The notes below the pieces were generated by a model. That model was not told the origin of the DNA. It searched no databases and saw nothing but the letters and a program-made list of their open reading frames with translations. From Archangium gephyra (GTDB lineage: Bacteria; Myxococcota; Myxococcia; Myxococcales; Myxococcaceae), in assembly GCF_001027285.1 (NCBI RefSeq), contig NZ_CP011509.1, positions 3,790,501-3,854,500 of the forward strand: DNA of 64,000 bases, read 5' to 3'. A program made the position numbers and the translations under genes. Shown piece by piece: positions 26,102 through 35,209 of the stretch. Each line of letters starts with the position of its first letter. Position 1 is the stretch's first letter.

Positions 26102-27553
26102 ATGGAACGCCTGCGCTTCTTCCTGAATGACAAGCCCGTCGAGGAGACGGGGCTCTCTCCCACCACCACGCTGCTGCGCTACCTGCGCGACCGGGTGCAC
26201 CTCACCGGCACCAAGGAAGGGTGCGCCGAGGGCGACTGCGGGGCCTGCACCGTCGCCGTGCTGGAGCACGACAGCCAGGGGGCACCGGCCCTGCGCGCGG
26301 TGAACTCGTGCCTGGTGCTGCTGCCCATGGTGCAGGGCAAGCGGGTGTACACGGTGGAGGCCCTCAAGGAGGGCGGCAAGTACCACGTCGTGCAGGAGAC
26401 GCTGGCGCGCGAGCTGGGCTCCCAGTGTGGCTACTGCACCCCGGGCATCGCCATGGCGATGCTGGAGGCCTGCCACCGCCGGGACATGGACGAGCCCTGG
26501 AAGCTGGACGCGCAGATGTGCGGCAACCTCTGCCGTTGCACCGGCTACCGGCCCATCCGCGAGGCGGCGAACCAGGTGGCCGGCCTGCGCCCGCAGGACC
26601 GCTTCGCCCGGGCGCTCGCGGAGACGCGGCCCGAGCCCATGGCGCTGGCCTACGAGGCCGGGGCCCAGCGCTTCTTCACCCCCGGCTCGCTGGAGGCCCT
26701 CTGGGACGTGCTGGACAAGCACCCCGAGGCGCGCTTCGTGATGGGGGGGACGGATCTGTCGCTGGAGGTGACGAAGCGCTACGCCGAGCCTCCGCTGCTG
26801 GTGTCGCTGGAGGCCCTGCCCGAGCTGCACGTGCTGGAGCCCCGTGCCGGCGGGCACCGCCTGGGCGCCACCGTGTGGCTGACGGACCTGGAGGACTACG
26901 CGCGTGTCGCGTGTCCGCCCCTGGAGCGGATGCTGCGCTACTTCGGCTCGCGGCAGATCAAGAACCGCGCGACGGTGGGCGGCAACCTGTGCACGGCCTC
27001 GCCCATTGGAGACCTGGCGCCGGTGCTGCTGTCGCTGGGGGCCGAGGCGGTGCTGCGCTCGCGGGCGGGCGAGCGGAGGATGCCGCTGGAGGACTTCTTC
27101 CAGGGCTACCGGCGCACGGCGCTCGGACGCGGCGAGGTGCTGGCGTGCGTGGACGTGCCGGCGCAGCCGGAGGGCTCGCGGGCGCTGGCGTACAAGGTGT
27201 CCAAGCGGCGTGAGTTGGACATCAGCGCGGTGTCCGCGGGCTTCCGGGTGGTGGTGGACGGGGAGGGGAAGGTGACGGAGGCGCGGCTGGCGTACGGAGG
27301 CATGGCGGCCACGCCCGCCCGGGCCCGCCGCACCGAGGCCGCGCTGGTGGGCCAGCCCTGGACGGAGGCCACGATGGAGGCGGCCCTGGCCCGGCTGGAC
27401 GAGGACTTCAAGCCGCTGTCCGACCATCGCGGTTCGGCCTGGTACCGCGCGCAGGTGGCGAAGAACCTGCTGCGCGGCTTCTTCCACGAGACGCTCTCCA
27501 CGCCGGTGCCCCGGCTCGCGGAGGGCCACTCGGCCACGGTGCAGGTGAGGTGA
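26102..27553 (+). CDS. xdhA: Xanthine dehydrogenase small subunit ([2Fe-2S] and FAD)
   Basis: 483 residues. Two [2Fe-2S] clusters: EGCAEGDCGACTVAV (plant-ferredoxin type) and CGYCTPG/CGNLCRCTGYRP (alpha-helical type). The FAD-binding domain follows (RFVMGGTDLSLEV, IKNRATVGGNLCTASPIGDL) and then the CO-dehydrogenase flavoprotein C-terminal domain. This subunit passes electrons from the molybdenum centre to NAD+. A strong GGAGG precedes the ATG. The stop overlaps the next gene's region (GTGA), so it is co-translated with the large subunit. No xdhC chaperone is seen nearby. Confidence 0.93.
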   Translation: MERLRFFLNDKPVEETGLSPTTTLLRYLRDRVHLTGTKEGCAEGDCGACTVAVLEHDSQGAPALRAVNSCLVLLPMVQGKRVYTVEALKEGGKYHVVQETLARELGSQCGYCTPGIAMAMLEACHRRDMDEPWKLDAQMCGNLCRCTGYRPIREAANQVAGLRPQDRFARALAETRPEPMALAYEAGAQRFFTPGSLEALWDVLDKHPEARFVMGGTDLSLEVTKRYAEPPLLVSLEALPELHVLEPRAGGHRLGATVWLTDLEDYARVACPPLERMLRYFGSRQIKNRATVGGNLCTASPIGDLAPVLLSLGAEAVLRSRAGERRMPLEDFFQGYRRTALGRGEVLACVDVPAQPEGSRALAYKVSKRRELDISAVSAGFRVVVDGEGKVTEARLAYGGMAATPARARRTEAALVGQPWTEATMEAALARLDEDFKPLSDHRGSAWYRAQVAKNLLRGFFHETLSTPVPRLAEGHSATVQVR

Positions 27554-27558
27554 CCCGG

Positions 27559-29946
27559 ATGAGCACGCTTCCTTCTTCTCCCGACAGCGCCCACGCCCAG
27601 CAGCCCGGGCCCTCCCGCTCGCCCCTGCATGCCCCGGCCCCTCACGAGAGCGGCCTGAAGCACACCAGCGGCGAGGCCCTCTATGTGGATGACCTGCCCG
27701 CGCCGCCGGGGCTGTTGACCGGGCACCTCGTCACCTCGCCGCACGCGCACGCGCGCATCCTGCGCAGGGATGCCACGCGCGCCCGGGCGCTTCCCGGCGT
27801 GCACGCCGTGCTCTTCGCCGAGGACATCCCCGGGGAGAACCAGGTGGGCCCCGTCATCCACGACGAGCCCCTGATGGCCGAGAGCGAGGTGCTCTTCCTG
27901 GGACAGACGGTGGGGCTGGTGCTGGCGGAGGACGCCACCGTGGCCCGCCGCGCCGCCGCGCTGGTGGAGGTGGAGTACGAGTCGCTGCCCGCCCTGCTGT
28001 CCATCCAGGCGGCGGTGGAGGCCGGCTCGTTCCTCACCACCCCGCACGTCATCGGCCGGGGCGAGCCGGACGCCGCGCTCGCCGCCGCGCCGGTGCGCCT
28101 GTCCGGCGAGTGCTCGACGGGCGCGCAGGACCACTTCTACCTGGAGACGCAGGCGTCGCTGGCGGTGCCCGGCGAGGATGGCGCGGTGCACCTGTGGAGC
28201 TCCACGCAGCACCCCTCGGAGGTGCAGGCCATCGTCGCCGGAGTGCTGGGGACGGGGCGGCACCAGGTGGTGGTGGAGGTGCCGCGCATGGGCGGCGGCT
28301 TCGGCGGCAAGGAGACGCAGGCCGCGCCCTTCGCGGCCCTGGCGGCCCTGGGCGCACGTGCCACCGGGCGGCCGGTGAAGGTGTGGCTCAACCGGGACCA
28401 GGACATGGCCTTCACCGGCAAGCGCCACCCCTTCTGGGGCCGCTACGAGGCCGGGCTCGACAAGGACGGACGGCTGCTCGCGCTGAACGTCGAGCTCGTC
28501 TCCGATGGCGGGTGGAGCACGGACCTGTCGCACGCCATCCTGGACCGGGCGCTCTTCCACCTGGACAACGCGTACTTCGTCCCGGCCCTGCGCTTCACCG
28601 GCCGGGTGGCGCGGACGAACCTGCCCTCCAACACGGCCTTCCGCGGCTTCGGCGGGCCCCAGGGCATGTTCGTGATGGAGGAGGTGCTCAACCGCGCCGC
28701 CGAGGTACTCGGGTTGGACCCGGCGGTGGTGCGCGAGCGCAACTACTACCGCGAGGCCCCCGCCCACCTCACCCACTACGGACAGGCCGTGGAGGGCAAC
28801 CGGCTGCCGCGCATCCACGCGGAGTTGATGGCCTCCAGCGACTACGCCCGGCGCCGCGCGGAGATAGAGGCCTTCAACAAGGGCTCCCGGTGGACGAAGC
28901 GGGGCATCGGCTTCCAGCCGGTGAAGTTCGGCATCTCCTTCACCACGAGCTTCCTCAACCAGGCCGGGGCCCTGGTGGTCATCTACACGGATGGCAGCGT
29001 GCAGCTCAATCACGGTGGCACCGAGATGGGGCAGGGCCTGCACACCAAGATGAGGGCCGTGTGCGCGCACGAGCTGGGCGTGCCTCCCGAGCGCGTCCGG
29101 GTGATGAACACCGCGACGGACAAGGTGCCCAACACGTCGGCCACGGCGGCCTCGAGTGGCTCGGACCTCAACGGCATGGCGGTGAAGCAGGCGTGCGAGG
29201 TGCTCCGGGAGCGGCTGCGCCCGGTGGCCGCGCGGCTGCTCCAGGCCGAGCGGGGAGGCGAGGTGGACTCGCTGGCCTTCGTGGGCGGCCGGGTGTTCCT
29301 GCCCGCGCGTCCCGAGCGCTCGGTGTCCTTCGCCGAGGTGGTGCACGCCGCTTACCTGGCTCAGGTGTCGCTGTCGGCCACGGGTTACTACCGCACGCCG
29401 GACATCTCGTATGACCGGGTGGCGGGGCGCGGAAAGCCCTTCCACTACTACGCCTTCGGGGCCGCGGTGGTGGAGGTGGAGGTGAGCGGCCTCACCGGCG
29501 AGCACCGGGTGCGCCGCGTGGACATCCTCCACGACGTGGGTACGTCGCTGATACCGAGCATCGACCGGGGCCAGGTGGAGGGCGCCTTCATCCAGGGCGT
29601 GGGCTGGCTCACGTGCGAGGAGGTGCTGTTCGACGCGAAGGGACGGCTCGTCACGCACTCGCCGGACACGTACAAGATTCCGGCGGTGGGCGACGCGCCC
29701 GAGGACTTCCGCGTGGCCCTGCTGGAGCGCGCGCCGCAGGACAGCACCATCCACGGCAGCAAGGCGGTGGGCGAGCCCCCGTTCATGCTGGCCATCGGCG
29801 CGGTGACGGCGCTGCGGCACGCGGTGGCCGCTTTCGGGCCAGCGCGCACCCCGGTGGAGCTGGCCTCGCCCGCGACGCCGGAGGCGATCCTCCGTGCGGT
29901 GGAAGTGGCGCGGGCCGCGGGAGCGCTTCCGGACGGGAAGGCCTGA
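27559..29946 (+). CDS. xdhB: Xanthine dehydrogenase molybdopterin-binding subunit
   Basis: 795 residues from the ATG behind GAGG; a GTG three codons upstream overlaps the xdhA stop and is the alternative. Motifs are RMGGGFGGKE, the molybdopterin segment FRGFGGPQGMFVMEE, HGGTEMGQGLHTK, TSATAASSGSDLNG, and the C-terminal GSKAVGEPPFMLA with the catalytic Glu. With the small subunit it oxidises hypoxanthine and xanthine to urate in purine breakdown. It is cytoplasmic. Length and motifs are complete, so it is predicted to be functional. Confidence 0.93.
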   Translation: MSTLPSSPDSAHAQQPGPSRSPLHAPAPHESGLKHTSGEALYVDDLPAPPGLLTGHLVTSPHAHARILRRDATRARALPGVHAVLFAEDIPGENQVGPVIHDEPLMAESEVLFLGQTVGLVLAEDATVARRAAALVEVEYESLPALLSIQAAVEAGSFLTTPHVIGRGEPDAALAAAPVRLSGECSTGAQDHFYLETQASLAVPGEDGAVHLWSSTQHPSEVQAIVAGVLGTGRHQVVVEVPRMGGGFGGKETQAAPFAALAALGARATGRPVKVWLNRDQDMAFTGKRHPFWGRYEAGLDKDGRLLALNVELVSDGGWSTDLSHAILDRALFHLDNAYFVPALRFTGRVARTNLPSNTAFRGFGGPQGMFVMEEVLNRAAEVLGLDPAVVRERNYYREAPAHLTHYGQAVEGNRLPRIHAELMASSDYARRRAEIEAFNKGSRWTKRGIGFQPVKFGISFTTSFLNQAGALVVIYTDGSVQLNHGGTEMGQGLHTKMRAVCAHELGVPPERVRVMNTATDKVPNTSATAASSGSDLNGMAVKQACEVLRERLRPVAARLLQAERGGEVDSLAFVGGRVFLPARPERSVSFAEVVHAAYLAQVSLSATGYYRTPDISYDRVAGRGKPFHYYAFGAAVVEVEVSGLTGEHRVRRVDILHDVGTSLIPSIDRGQVEGAFIQGVGWLTCEEVLFDAKGRLVTHSPDTYKIPAVGDAPEDFRVALLERAPQDSTIHGSKAVGEPPFMLAIGAVTALRHAVAAFGPARTPVELASPATPEAILRAVEVARAAGALPDGKA

Positions 29947-29965
29947 AGCGCGGAGCGGGGTGGAC

Positions 29966-30493
29966 TCACCCCGAGAAGGAAAAGATGCGCTTCCTGACGG
30001 GCTTGCCGGGACAGGGGGCGACGGGCTTTCCGGCGGGGGTCCTGTCGCTGAACTGGACCCCGGTCTCACCGGCGGGGGGTTCCTTCATGGCCGCGGAGGC
30101 TTCCTTCCGGGTGGCCTCGTCCGCGGGGGCGGTGGGGGTCTGGGCGAGATGCTCCGAAGCCAGCTCCCGGAGCTGCTCCACCTTCGCGGCGGGGGTCTTG
30201 GGGCCCTCCTTCCCGAGGACCTCGGAGACCCCCGGGAGTTGGGGATCCGCGTCGAATCCCTCGCCCAGAGCACACATCAGCTCGATGAAGCCGCGGACGT
30301 CCTTCTCGACGGTGATTCCATGGGTCGCCGCGCGCGCCACGCCCCTCTGCACCAGTCGGAGCAGGCTCCAGGAGTCCATGCTCCCGCAGCGAAGCGGGAA
30401 TCGCTCGCCCAGATAGCGGACCATCCGGTCCTCGAAATCGTGGGCGCTCGACCGGGTCAACAGGGCCATCTGCTGTTGGCTGACTTTGAACAT
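29966..30493 (-). CDS. Small T6SS-associated-type protein (candidate adaptor/accessory)
   Basis: 175 residues with a strong AGGAGG site. The N-terminal ~95 residues follow a pattern I know from genes beside T6SS effectors: FKVSQQQMALL, FEDRMVRYLGERFP, LLRLVQRGVARAATHGITVE, then FIELMCALGEGFDADPQLPG. The function is unproven, possibly a loading or accessory role. The C terminus is disordered and Pro/Lys-rich (PAGKPVAPCPGKPVRKR). It is the last gene of the minus-strand module with the two peptidoglycan hydrolases. The family assignment is pattern memory, not a search. Confidence 0.55.
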   Translation of the reverse strand: MFKVSQQQMALLTRSSAHDFEDRMVRYLGERFPLRCGSMDSWSLLRLVQRGVARAATHGITVEKDVRGFIELMCALGEGFDADPQLPGVSEVLGKEGPKTPAAKVEQLRELASEHLAQTPTAPADEATRKEASAAMKEPPAGETGVQFSDRTPAGKPVAPCPGKPVRKRIFSFSG

Positions 30494-30506
30494 GGGCAAC
30501 TCCTCC

Positions 30507-31097
30507 TCACCATGAACCACACTGGTCGGACGTGGCGGTGATGGGGATGAACTTCGCGCCTTCCATCACGAAGATGCGTTCACGGCATTTCTCGCCGGAT
30601 TCCGTCTCGATCAGATACTGGGCCACCAGCATCCTGCTCTCAGGCCGCCCGATCAGCCGGGTGATATAGGGATGGCCGTCCTTGGTCCTGGGCGGTGGCT
30701 CCGTCGCACTGAACATGTCGATCTCGGGCAGATTCACGCCGGTCGTCAGGTCCGTCAGCGTGTAGTACCTGCAGCCGGCGCCGCAGCTATGCAGCCCGAG
30801 GTGATATTTCCCGGCGAAATTCATCGTGGGTTCCTCGACGAGCTTGCCCAGGTCGTCGCGCCACGTTCCATTCGGCTCTCGCTTGTATCCGCTCGGCACC
30901 TTCGTCGCCCGTGCGTCGCGAGCGGCCGCATGCTGGTCGAAGCGGGGGGTCCGCGACGCCGTCTGACTGGCCTGGCTGGCCGGCGGATTCGTGCTCGTGC
31001 TCGAGGTGGGCTGTCTGGCATGAGAGACCCCGGCCCCCGTCAGCAGCAGCAGACACAGGTTCCACGCGCGCAACGCACGGCCATCACAGCAGATCAT
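30507..31097 (-). CDS. Exported protein, candidate periplasmic immunity protein
   Basis: 196 residues. The ATG with GGAAGGGAG upstream is preferred over a TTG 18 bases earlier. The signal peptide is ALRAWNLCLLLLTGAGVSHA. A Ser/Thr/Ala-rich linker leads to a C-terminal domain (FAGKYHLGLHSCGAGCRYYT, IGRPESRMLVAQYL, CRERIFVMEG, then a final Cys). The cysteine pairs suggest disulphides in the periplasm. It overlaps the GH104 gene stop by 14 bases, so the two are tightly coupled. A periplasmic protein directly behind a cell-wall hydrolase fits an immunity role; this is inference. Confidence 0.55.
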   Translation of the reverse strand: MICCDGRALRAWNLCLLLLTGAGVSHARQPTSSTSTNPPASQASQTASRTPRFDQHAAARDARATKVPSGYKREPNGTWRDDLGKLVEEPTMNFAGKYHLGLHSCGAGCRYYTLTDLTTGVNLPEIDMFSATEPPPRTKDGHPYITRLIGRPESRMLVAQYLIETESGEKCRERIFVMEGAKFIPITATSDQCGSW

Positions 31098-33201
31098 CGA
31101 TGTCTCCCTTCCCAATCGCCAGGTCGCTCTTGCCCTTCAATTCCTGCTCGAGGTAGCCGTTGTACTCGCTGATCGCCCGGTCCCAGTTGACCGTCGGTTG
31201 GCCATAGGGCGAGCCGGGCAGACTGGCCCACTCGGTATTGCACTTCTGGATGGCTTCCTTGATCTTGTTGTTCTTGACCTCTTCCAGCGCGTTGCGCTTG
31301 TGCTTGATCAAGATGACGCCATAGCGGTCCTGCGACTTGGGCGAGAAATCCTTGATGCCATACTTCTTCCGCAGGGCCACCTGCCCGGGGTCATCCCAGG
31401 TGTACTGCATGACCTGGTAGGCGCCCGCCGCGCTGGAGTTGTAGCCCTTCTTGATCAGGATCCGGGGATGGTCGGCGAACGTCTTGCCGTGATCCTGGAT
31501 GAACGATGATCCACCGAACAGGCGCGCGTACCCCGCGACTCCCTCGGTTCCCTCTCCGACACGGATCATGCGCAGGAACGCCCGGACCCGGGCTTCTGCC
31601 TCCGACAGGTTGGTACTGGTGCCGCCAATGAAGTTGGCCACCAGGGCGATGGGATGGATGTGGAAGGCGAGCGGGCTGGCTGGGAAGCCCTTGAGCTTCG
31701 CCGCCATCTGCGGCCACCAGCGCAAGCTGTCGATGCGGAGTTTCTCCGCTGCCCACTCGGGCTTGCCGTCGATCATCAGCGGATCGAGCGCGTTCCATTT
31801 GGCCATGTCGCCGCCCCATTCGCTTTCGTAACGCGCGATGAGCCGGGACAGCGATTGCGCCAACAGCGGTTGCTTGATGGCCTGCCTCAACTCCTGGGCA
31901 TCCAGCCTGCCGTCTTTGTTCTGGTCGATGTTCTCGTAGATCTTCTTGACCAGCGCGCTCTTGTCGACCTTGTCGGCACGTGCCTTGAAGTCCACTCCCT
32001 CGCCCGGTTCGGCCATGCCCGTGCGGTGCTGGAGGCTCGACCACATGTCGATGGGTTGGACGTCACCCTCCTCGACGAAATCGAAGCCGGGCCACGCCCA
32101 CGGCGACTGCCAGGACACCTTCTGCAGCCCCTTCTCGCAGACCCATCCCTCGGTGGCCATGCTGTGCGTGGGATCGTTGCTGGTGATGCGCACATTCAGC
32201 CTCCACCAGTGAGTGCCTTCCGGATCCACGGCCCGGTCCTGAGGCGGCACGCGCTCCAGCTCCGCTCGCGACACCACGCGCGTGAGGCTCACGTCGGGCG
32301 CCTTCGTGTTCTTGAGCTGGAGCGGAAACGCGCTCCAGGCGGGCAGCGCCTGGGTGAGTTGCGCCGGCTGTGTGCCGCCGGACCATGCCTTGCGCTCCAC
32401 CCAGAAGGGTTTTCCCGTTGGCACCAGGACCTCGCGCCGGGTGTAGCCCTTTCGCGTCGCCTCCGCTTCATCCCGGGTGCGCTGATCCGCGCGCGCGCCG
32501 ACGAACCAGCCGGTCCAGGTCCCGCCCTTGGCGTAACTGTTCGTGGCCTTGTTGAACGTCCCGAGCTTGCTCCGCTCCATGACCTGCGCGCTGACCCGGC
32601 TGACCTTGAGCCAATGGCCCGCCTTGGACGAGCCGTCCAACAGCGTCACGTGCTCCCCGGGCGCGAGGTTCGTATCGGCCTTGTCCGGATAGACCAGCCT
32701 GGCGCCGCTCTCGATGACGAACAGCGAGCCGCTGCCCTCCGGCAGGGTCTTCGCATGGTTCCGGCTGAGGCCGATGAAGGCGGGAACGTTGTCACCGCTG
32801 AAGACTTCCACGTGCAGCAGCGAGCGCCAGCCACGCTTCACCACCGGCTGGGCATCGTCGTACTGCTGGTACTCGCCGACGTGGCCGATCAGCTCTCCTG
32901 CTTTGATGGGCCTCGGTTTGGCCGGCACGACGATGCTGTCGAAGGCTTCCGGCTCCGCGGGCTCCGCGTCCAATTCACCCAGGAACACCCAGCCGGTGGA
33001 GGCGCCGGGGTCGACCCGGCCTCCCTTCGTGACTGGAGCGATCTCGCCCGACAGCACCTTCTTGATCCTTCCCCATTTGCCATCGGGGGAGTGCTCGCCG
33101 AGCTCGATGCGCGCGCCCCGCGGCAACAGACCGAGTTTGGCGCTCCGGCCGTTGGCCTCCTTGCGGATGTTGAGTCCGACGATTGCGTTCTCGTTGCTCA
33201 T
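31084..33201 (-). CDS. SH3b / EF-hand / lambda-endolysin-like (GH104) lytic transglycosylase, candidate antibacterial effector
   Basis: 705 residues with no signal peptide. The N terminus has an SH3-like repeat (GLNIRKEANGRSAKLGLLPR, ~8-60), with further SH3-like stretches later. An EF-hand loop DQNKDGRLDAQE lies near 425. From ~545 the sequence closely parallels phage lambda endolysin R: VGEGTEG with Glu550 as candidate catalytic residue, FADHPRILIKKGYNSSAAGAY, GIKDFSPKSQD and CNTEWASLPGSPYGQ. This fold cleaves the glycan strands of peptidoglycan. Without a signal peptide it must be delivered, for example by T6SS, or released by lysis. The ribosome site is weak. Confidence 0.8.
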   Translation of the reverse strand: MSNENAIVGLNIRKEANGRSAKLGLLPRGARIELGEHSPDGKWGRIKKVLSGEIAPVTKGGRVDPGASTGWVFLGELDAEPAEPEAFDSIVVPAKPRPIKAGELIGHVGEYQQYDDAQPVVKRGWRSLLHVEVFSGDNVPAFIGLSRNHAKTLPEGSGSLFVIESGARLVYPDKADTNLAPGEHVTLLDGSSKAGHWLKVSRVSAQVMERSKLGTFNKATNSYAKGGTWTGWFVGARADQRTRDEAEATRKGYTRREVLVPTGKPFWVERKAWSGGTQPAQLTQALPAWSAFPLQLKNTKAPDVSLTRVVSRAELERVPPQDRAVDPEGTHWWRLNVRITSNDPTHSMATEGWVCEKGLQKVSWQSPWAWPGFDFVEEGDVQPIDMWSSLQHRTGMAEPGEGVDFKARADKVDKSALVKKIYENIDQNKDGRLDAQELRQAIKQPLLAQSLSRLIARYESEWGGDMAKWNALDPLMIDGKPEWAAEKLRIDSLRWWPQMAAKLKGFPASPLAFHIHPIALVANFIGGTSTNLSEAEARVRAFLRMIRVGEGTEGVAGYARLFGGSSFIQDHGKTFADHPRILIKKGYNSSAAGAYQVMQYTWDDPGQVALRKKYGIKDFSPKSQDRYGVILIKHKRNALEEVKNNKIKEAIQKCNTEWASLPGSPYGQPTVNWDRAISEYNGYLEQELKGKSDLAIGKGDIDDLL

Positions 33202-33250
33202 TCCATGACTCTGACGGCCAGACCCCGGGCTGGCGGCATGTGATGGCGGT

Positions 33251-34384
33251 TCAGCACTCGAGCTCCTCGCCCGCATCATCCAGGCCGCATAGGCCCTCGA
33301 ACTCAGCCAGCGTCGAGTTGACGAGCGTGAGCCCGTTGCCCTGGGGCGTCACCGGGGGAGGTGGCGGCAGCTCCTGTTTGTCCTTGGCCTTCTCGCCCAC
33401 GCGGAAATGCTTCGGCTCGCCCCAGTAACCCGGCCGCGCGAGCTTGGGTCTCTCCTGATAGCCCTGCCAGTCGAGCTGATGCATGTAGAGGCTGTAGAAG
33501 ACCAACGCTTCCTTCTTGGCCTCGGGCTTCTCCTTGGGCTTCTCCTTGGCCCCGGGCTTCTCCTTGCTCTGGGGCTTCTCCTCGGGGAGCTCCAGGCGAT
33601 GCCGCACCAGGGTGAAGCCCGTTGAATACGCTGCCCGCTTCTTGCTGGGCAGGAATTGGATCTCGGGATACTTCTTGTTGACGAGGTAGGCGACGACCTC
33701 TCCATCGCTGATGCATCGCACGCCGTCGCGCTGGTCGAGCAACGTGCCGCTGCCCGCATCGAAGTGGATGCCGCCATGCCACAGGCCGTTGGCGCCGACC
33801 GGGTAGAAACCGTCGTGGGTCCGCGACAACGCGCCCTCCTTTCCTCCGGACATACCCAGAAAGGTGCCGCCATCGGTCGTCCCCTCGCGTCCGCTGGCCT
33901 CGAACGGAAACGACCAGGGACCTCGTCCCTGCTCCTCCTGCTCCCCTGGGAAATCAAAGGTCGAGGGATCGACAGTGGGATGCCCCCTGGCCAGGTTGGG
34001 GGCTCCGGGCCTGGCGCCGGGCATGACCTCGAAATGAAGGTGATTGCCGCTGCTCACTCCACCGGTCATGCCCACCGTACCGACGGTCTGCCGCGCCTTG
34101 ACCTCCGCTCCGACTGTCAGCGGAGAGGCCACGTTCATGTGGGCATACAGGGTATGCACCGTCTGGTCGCGTATCTGGTGTTCGAGGACGACGAGGTTCC
34201 CGTAGCCGTCGACCCAGCCCTTGTACACGACCTTGCCGTCCGCGGCCGCCGGGATGTCCGTGCCCTCCGCGGCTGCCCAGTCCTCACCGCGATGGGGCTG
34301 GATCTTCCCGGTCTTGGGCTGTTTTCGTGCCAAGCTCCATGGGCTGGATTTGGTGTACTTGGCGCCCGGGTTGTACGTAGGCAT
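33251..34384 (-). CDS. M23 family peptidoglycan endopeptidase, candidate effector
   Basis: 377 residues with no signal peptide. The LytM-type zinc site is complete: His31/Asp35 (HRGED), His82 (HTLYAHM) and His115-x-His117 (SGNHLHFEV). Residues ~160-330 form a second, degenerate hydrolase-like domain (GLWHGGIHFDAG, GEVVAYLVNKKYPEIQF, FTLVRHRLELP) interrupted by a low-complexity KEKPGAKEKPKEKPEAK stretch. It ends 49 bases before the GH104 gene on the same strand. In some proteobacterial effectors similar parts are, to my memory, fused in one long polypeptide, so this may be a split form. Confidence 0.8.
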   Translation of the reverse strand: MPTYNPGAKYTKSSPWSLARKQPKTGKIQPHRGEDWAAAEGTDIPAAADGKVVYKGWVDGYGNLVVLEHQIRDQTVHTLYAHMNVASPLTVGAEVKARQTVGTVGMTGGVSSGNHLHFEVMPGARPGAPNLARGHPTVDPSTFDFPGEQEEQGRGPWSFPFEASGREGTTDGGTFLGMSGGKEGALSRTHDGFYPVGANGLWHGGIHFDAGSGTLLDQRDGVRCISDGEVVAYLVNKKYPEIQFLPSKKRAAYSTGFTLVRHRLELPEEKPQSKEKPGAKEKPKEKPEAKKEALVFYSLYMHQLDWQGYQERPKLARPGYWGEPKHFRVGEKAKDKQELPPPPPVTPQGNGLTLVNSTLAEFEGLCGLDDAGEELEC

Positions 34385-34489
34385 GGTGGCCCCTTCTTGG
34401 CCACGACCGCCTCCGCGCTGGCTGGACCATCCCGTCGTGACCGCGGACAGGATTACCAGAATTCGCCGAAAAACGCTGTAGTGTTGCCC

Positions 34490-35209
34490 TCAGGACATCC
34501 CGCGTGCCAACGCCAGCGGCCGCGGCCACCAGCCGCCTGACCTGACGCGCTCGCGCTGTTCGCGGGCCATGGGGAGATTCCGGCCCAGGGCCTCGAAGAG
34601 CGCGTGCACGCCGCGGACGGCGAGCCGGGCCTCCTCGGCGAGCGCCTCGCGAGAGGCTTCGTCCAGGCGCAGCTGATCGAGCGTGTCGAGCAGGTGCGCC
34701 CGGTAGGCCGCTCCGTCGAGGTGGGTGGCGTGACGGAGGAAGACGGTCCCTTCCTTCCCACGCAGTCCGAGCGCGCGGGCAATCCCGGCGCCGCTCTGGC
34801 CGGCTCCGGGCAGGTCCGTGGCGTAGAGCACCCAGGCATGCGCGGCGAGCAGTCCAGGGGCCTCATCGCAGAGCAGGCCGAGCCGCTCCACATGCGCCAC
34901 CCCGTCCTGGCGCGGCGCGCTCGCGTACCACCCCGGGCCGAGCAGGGTGCGCAGATCGTCCTGCAGCAACTCGTTGCGCCACAGCTCGGGCAGGCAGAGG
35001 GGCGCCACCGCGGGGTTCTGGCGGTTCCACATGAGCGCCCACTCCAGCTCCGCGTAGAGGGCCTGGAGGTTGGCCAGCAGCCGCACGTAGCGCGTCCGGT
35101 CCACCTCTCCCCGCGCGAGCCGCTGGGCGAAGGCGGTGCTCGCCACGGCGCGCAGCTCGTGGGCGGTGGCCTGGCGGAGCAGCTCCGTCAACGGGCTCAC
35201 TGCCTCCAC
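34490..35209 (-). CDS. Heme oxygenase-like protein
   Basis: 239 residues, all-helical. The N terminus LTELLRQATAHELRAVASTAFAQRLARGEVDRT (split by the linker before YVRLLANLQALYAELEWAL) matches the biliverdin-producing haem oxygenase pattern, and the glycine-rich distal helix may be DLPGAGQSGAGIARALG. In known enzymes the haem-ligand His lies in xxVH before the acidic run; here the only nearby His (His17) is two residues earlier, so ligation is uncertain. The start is GTG; a second GTG three codons later fits the ribosome site GGAGG better. It overlaps the small upstream gene by 13 bases and sits behind a Fur box. Confidence 0.7.
   Translation of the reverse strand: MEAVSPLTELLRQATAHELRAVASTAFAQRLARGEVDRTRYVRLLANLQALYAELEWALMWNRQNPAVAPLCLPELWRNELLQDDLRTLLGPGWYASAPRQDGVAHVERLGLLCDEAPGLLAAHAWVLYATDLPGAGQSGAGIARALGLRGKEGTVFLRHATHLDGAAYRAHLLDTLDQLRLDEASREALAEEARLAVRGVHALFEALGRNLPMAREQRERVRSGGWWPRPLALARGMS

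Noticed and set aside
27106-30069. 987-codon minus-strand frame over the xanthine dehydrogenase genes
   Set aside because: It is fully antisense to the molybdopterin subunit, has a His/Arg/Gly-biased shadow composition, and contains no domain.
33500-33570. Lys-Glu-Pro repeat in the M23 gene seen as a possible CRISPR-like or tandem array
   Set aside because: It is a short in-frame low-complexity coding stretch, not a set of equal direct repeats with unique spacers.
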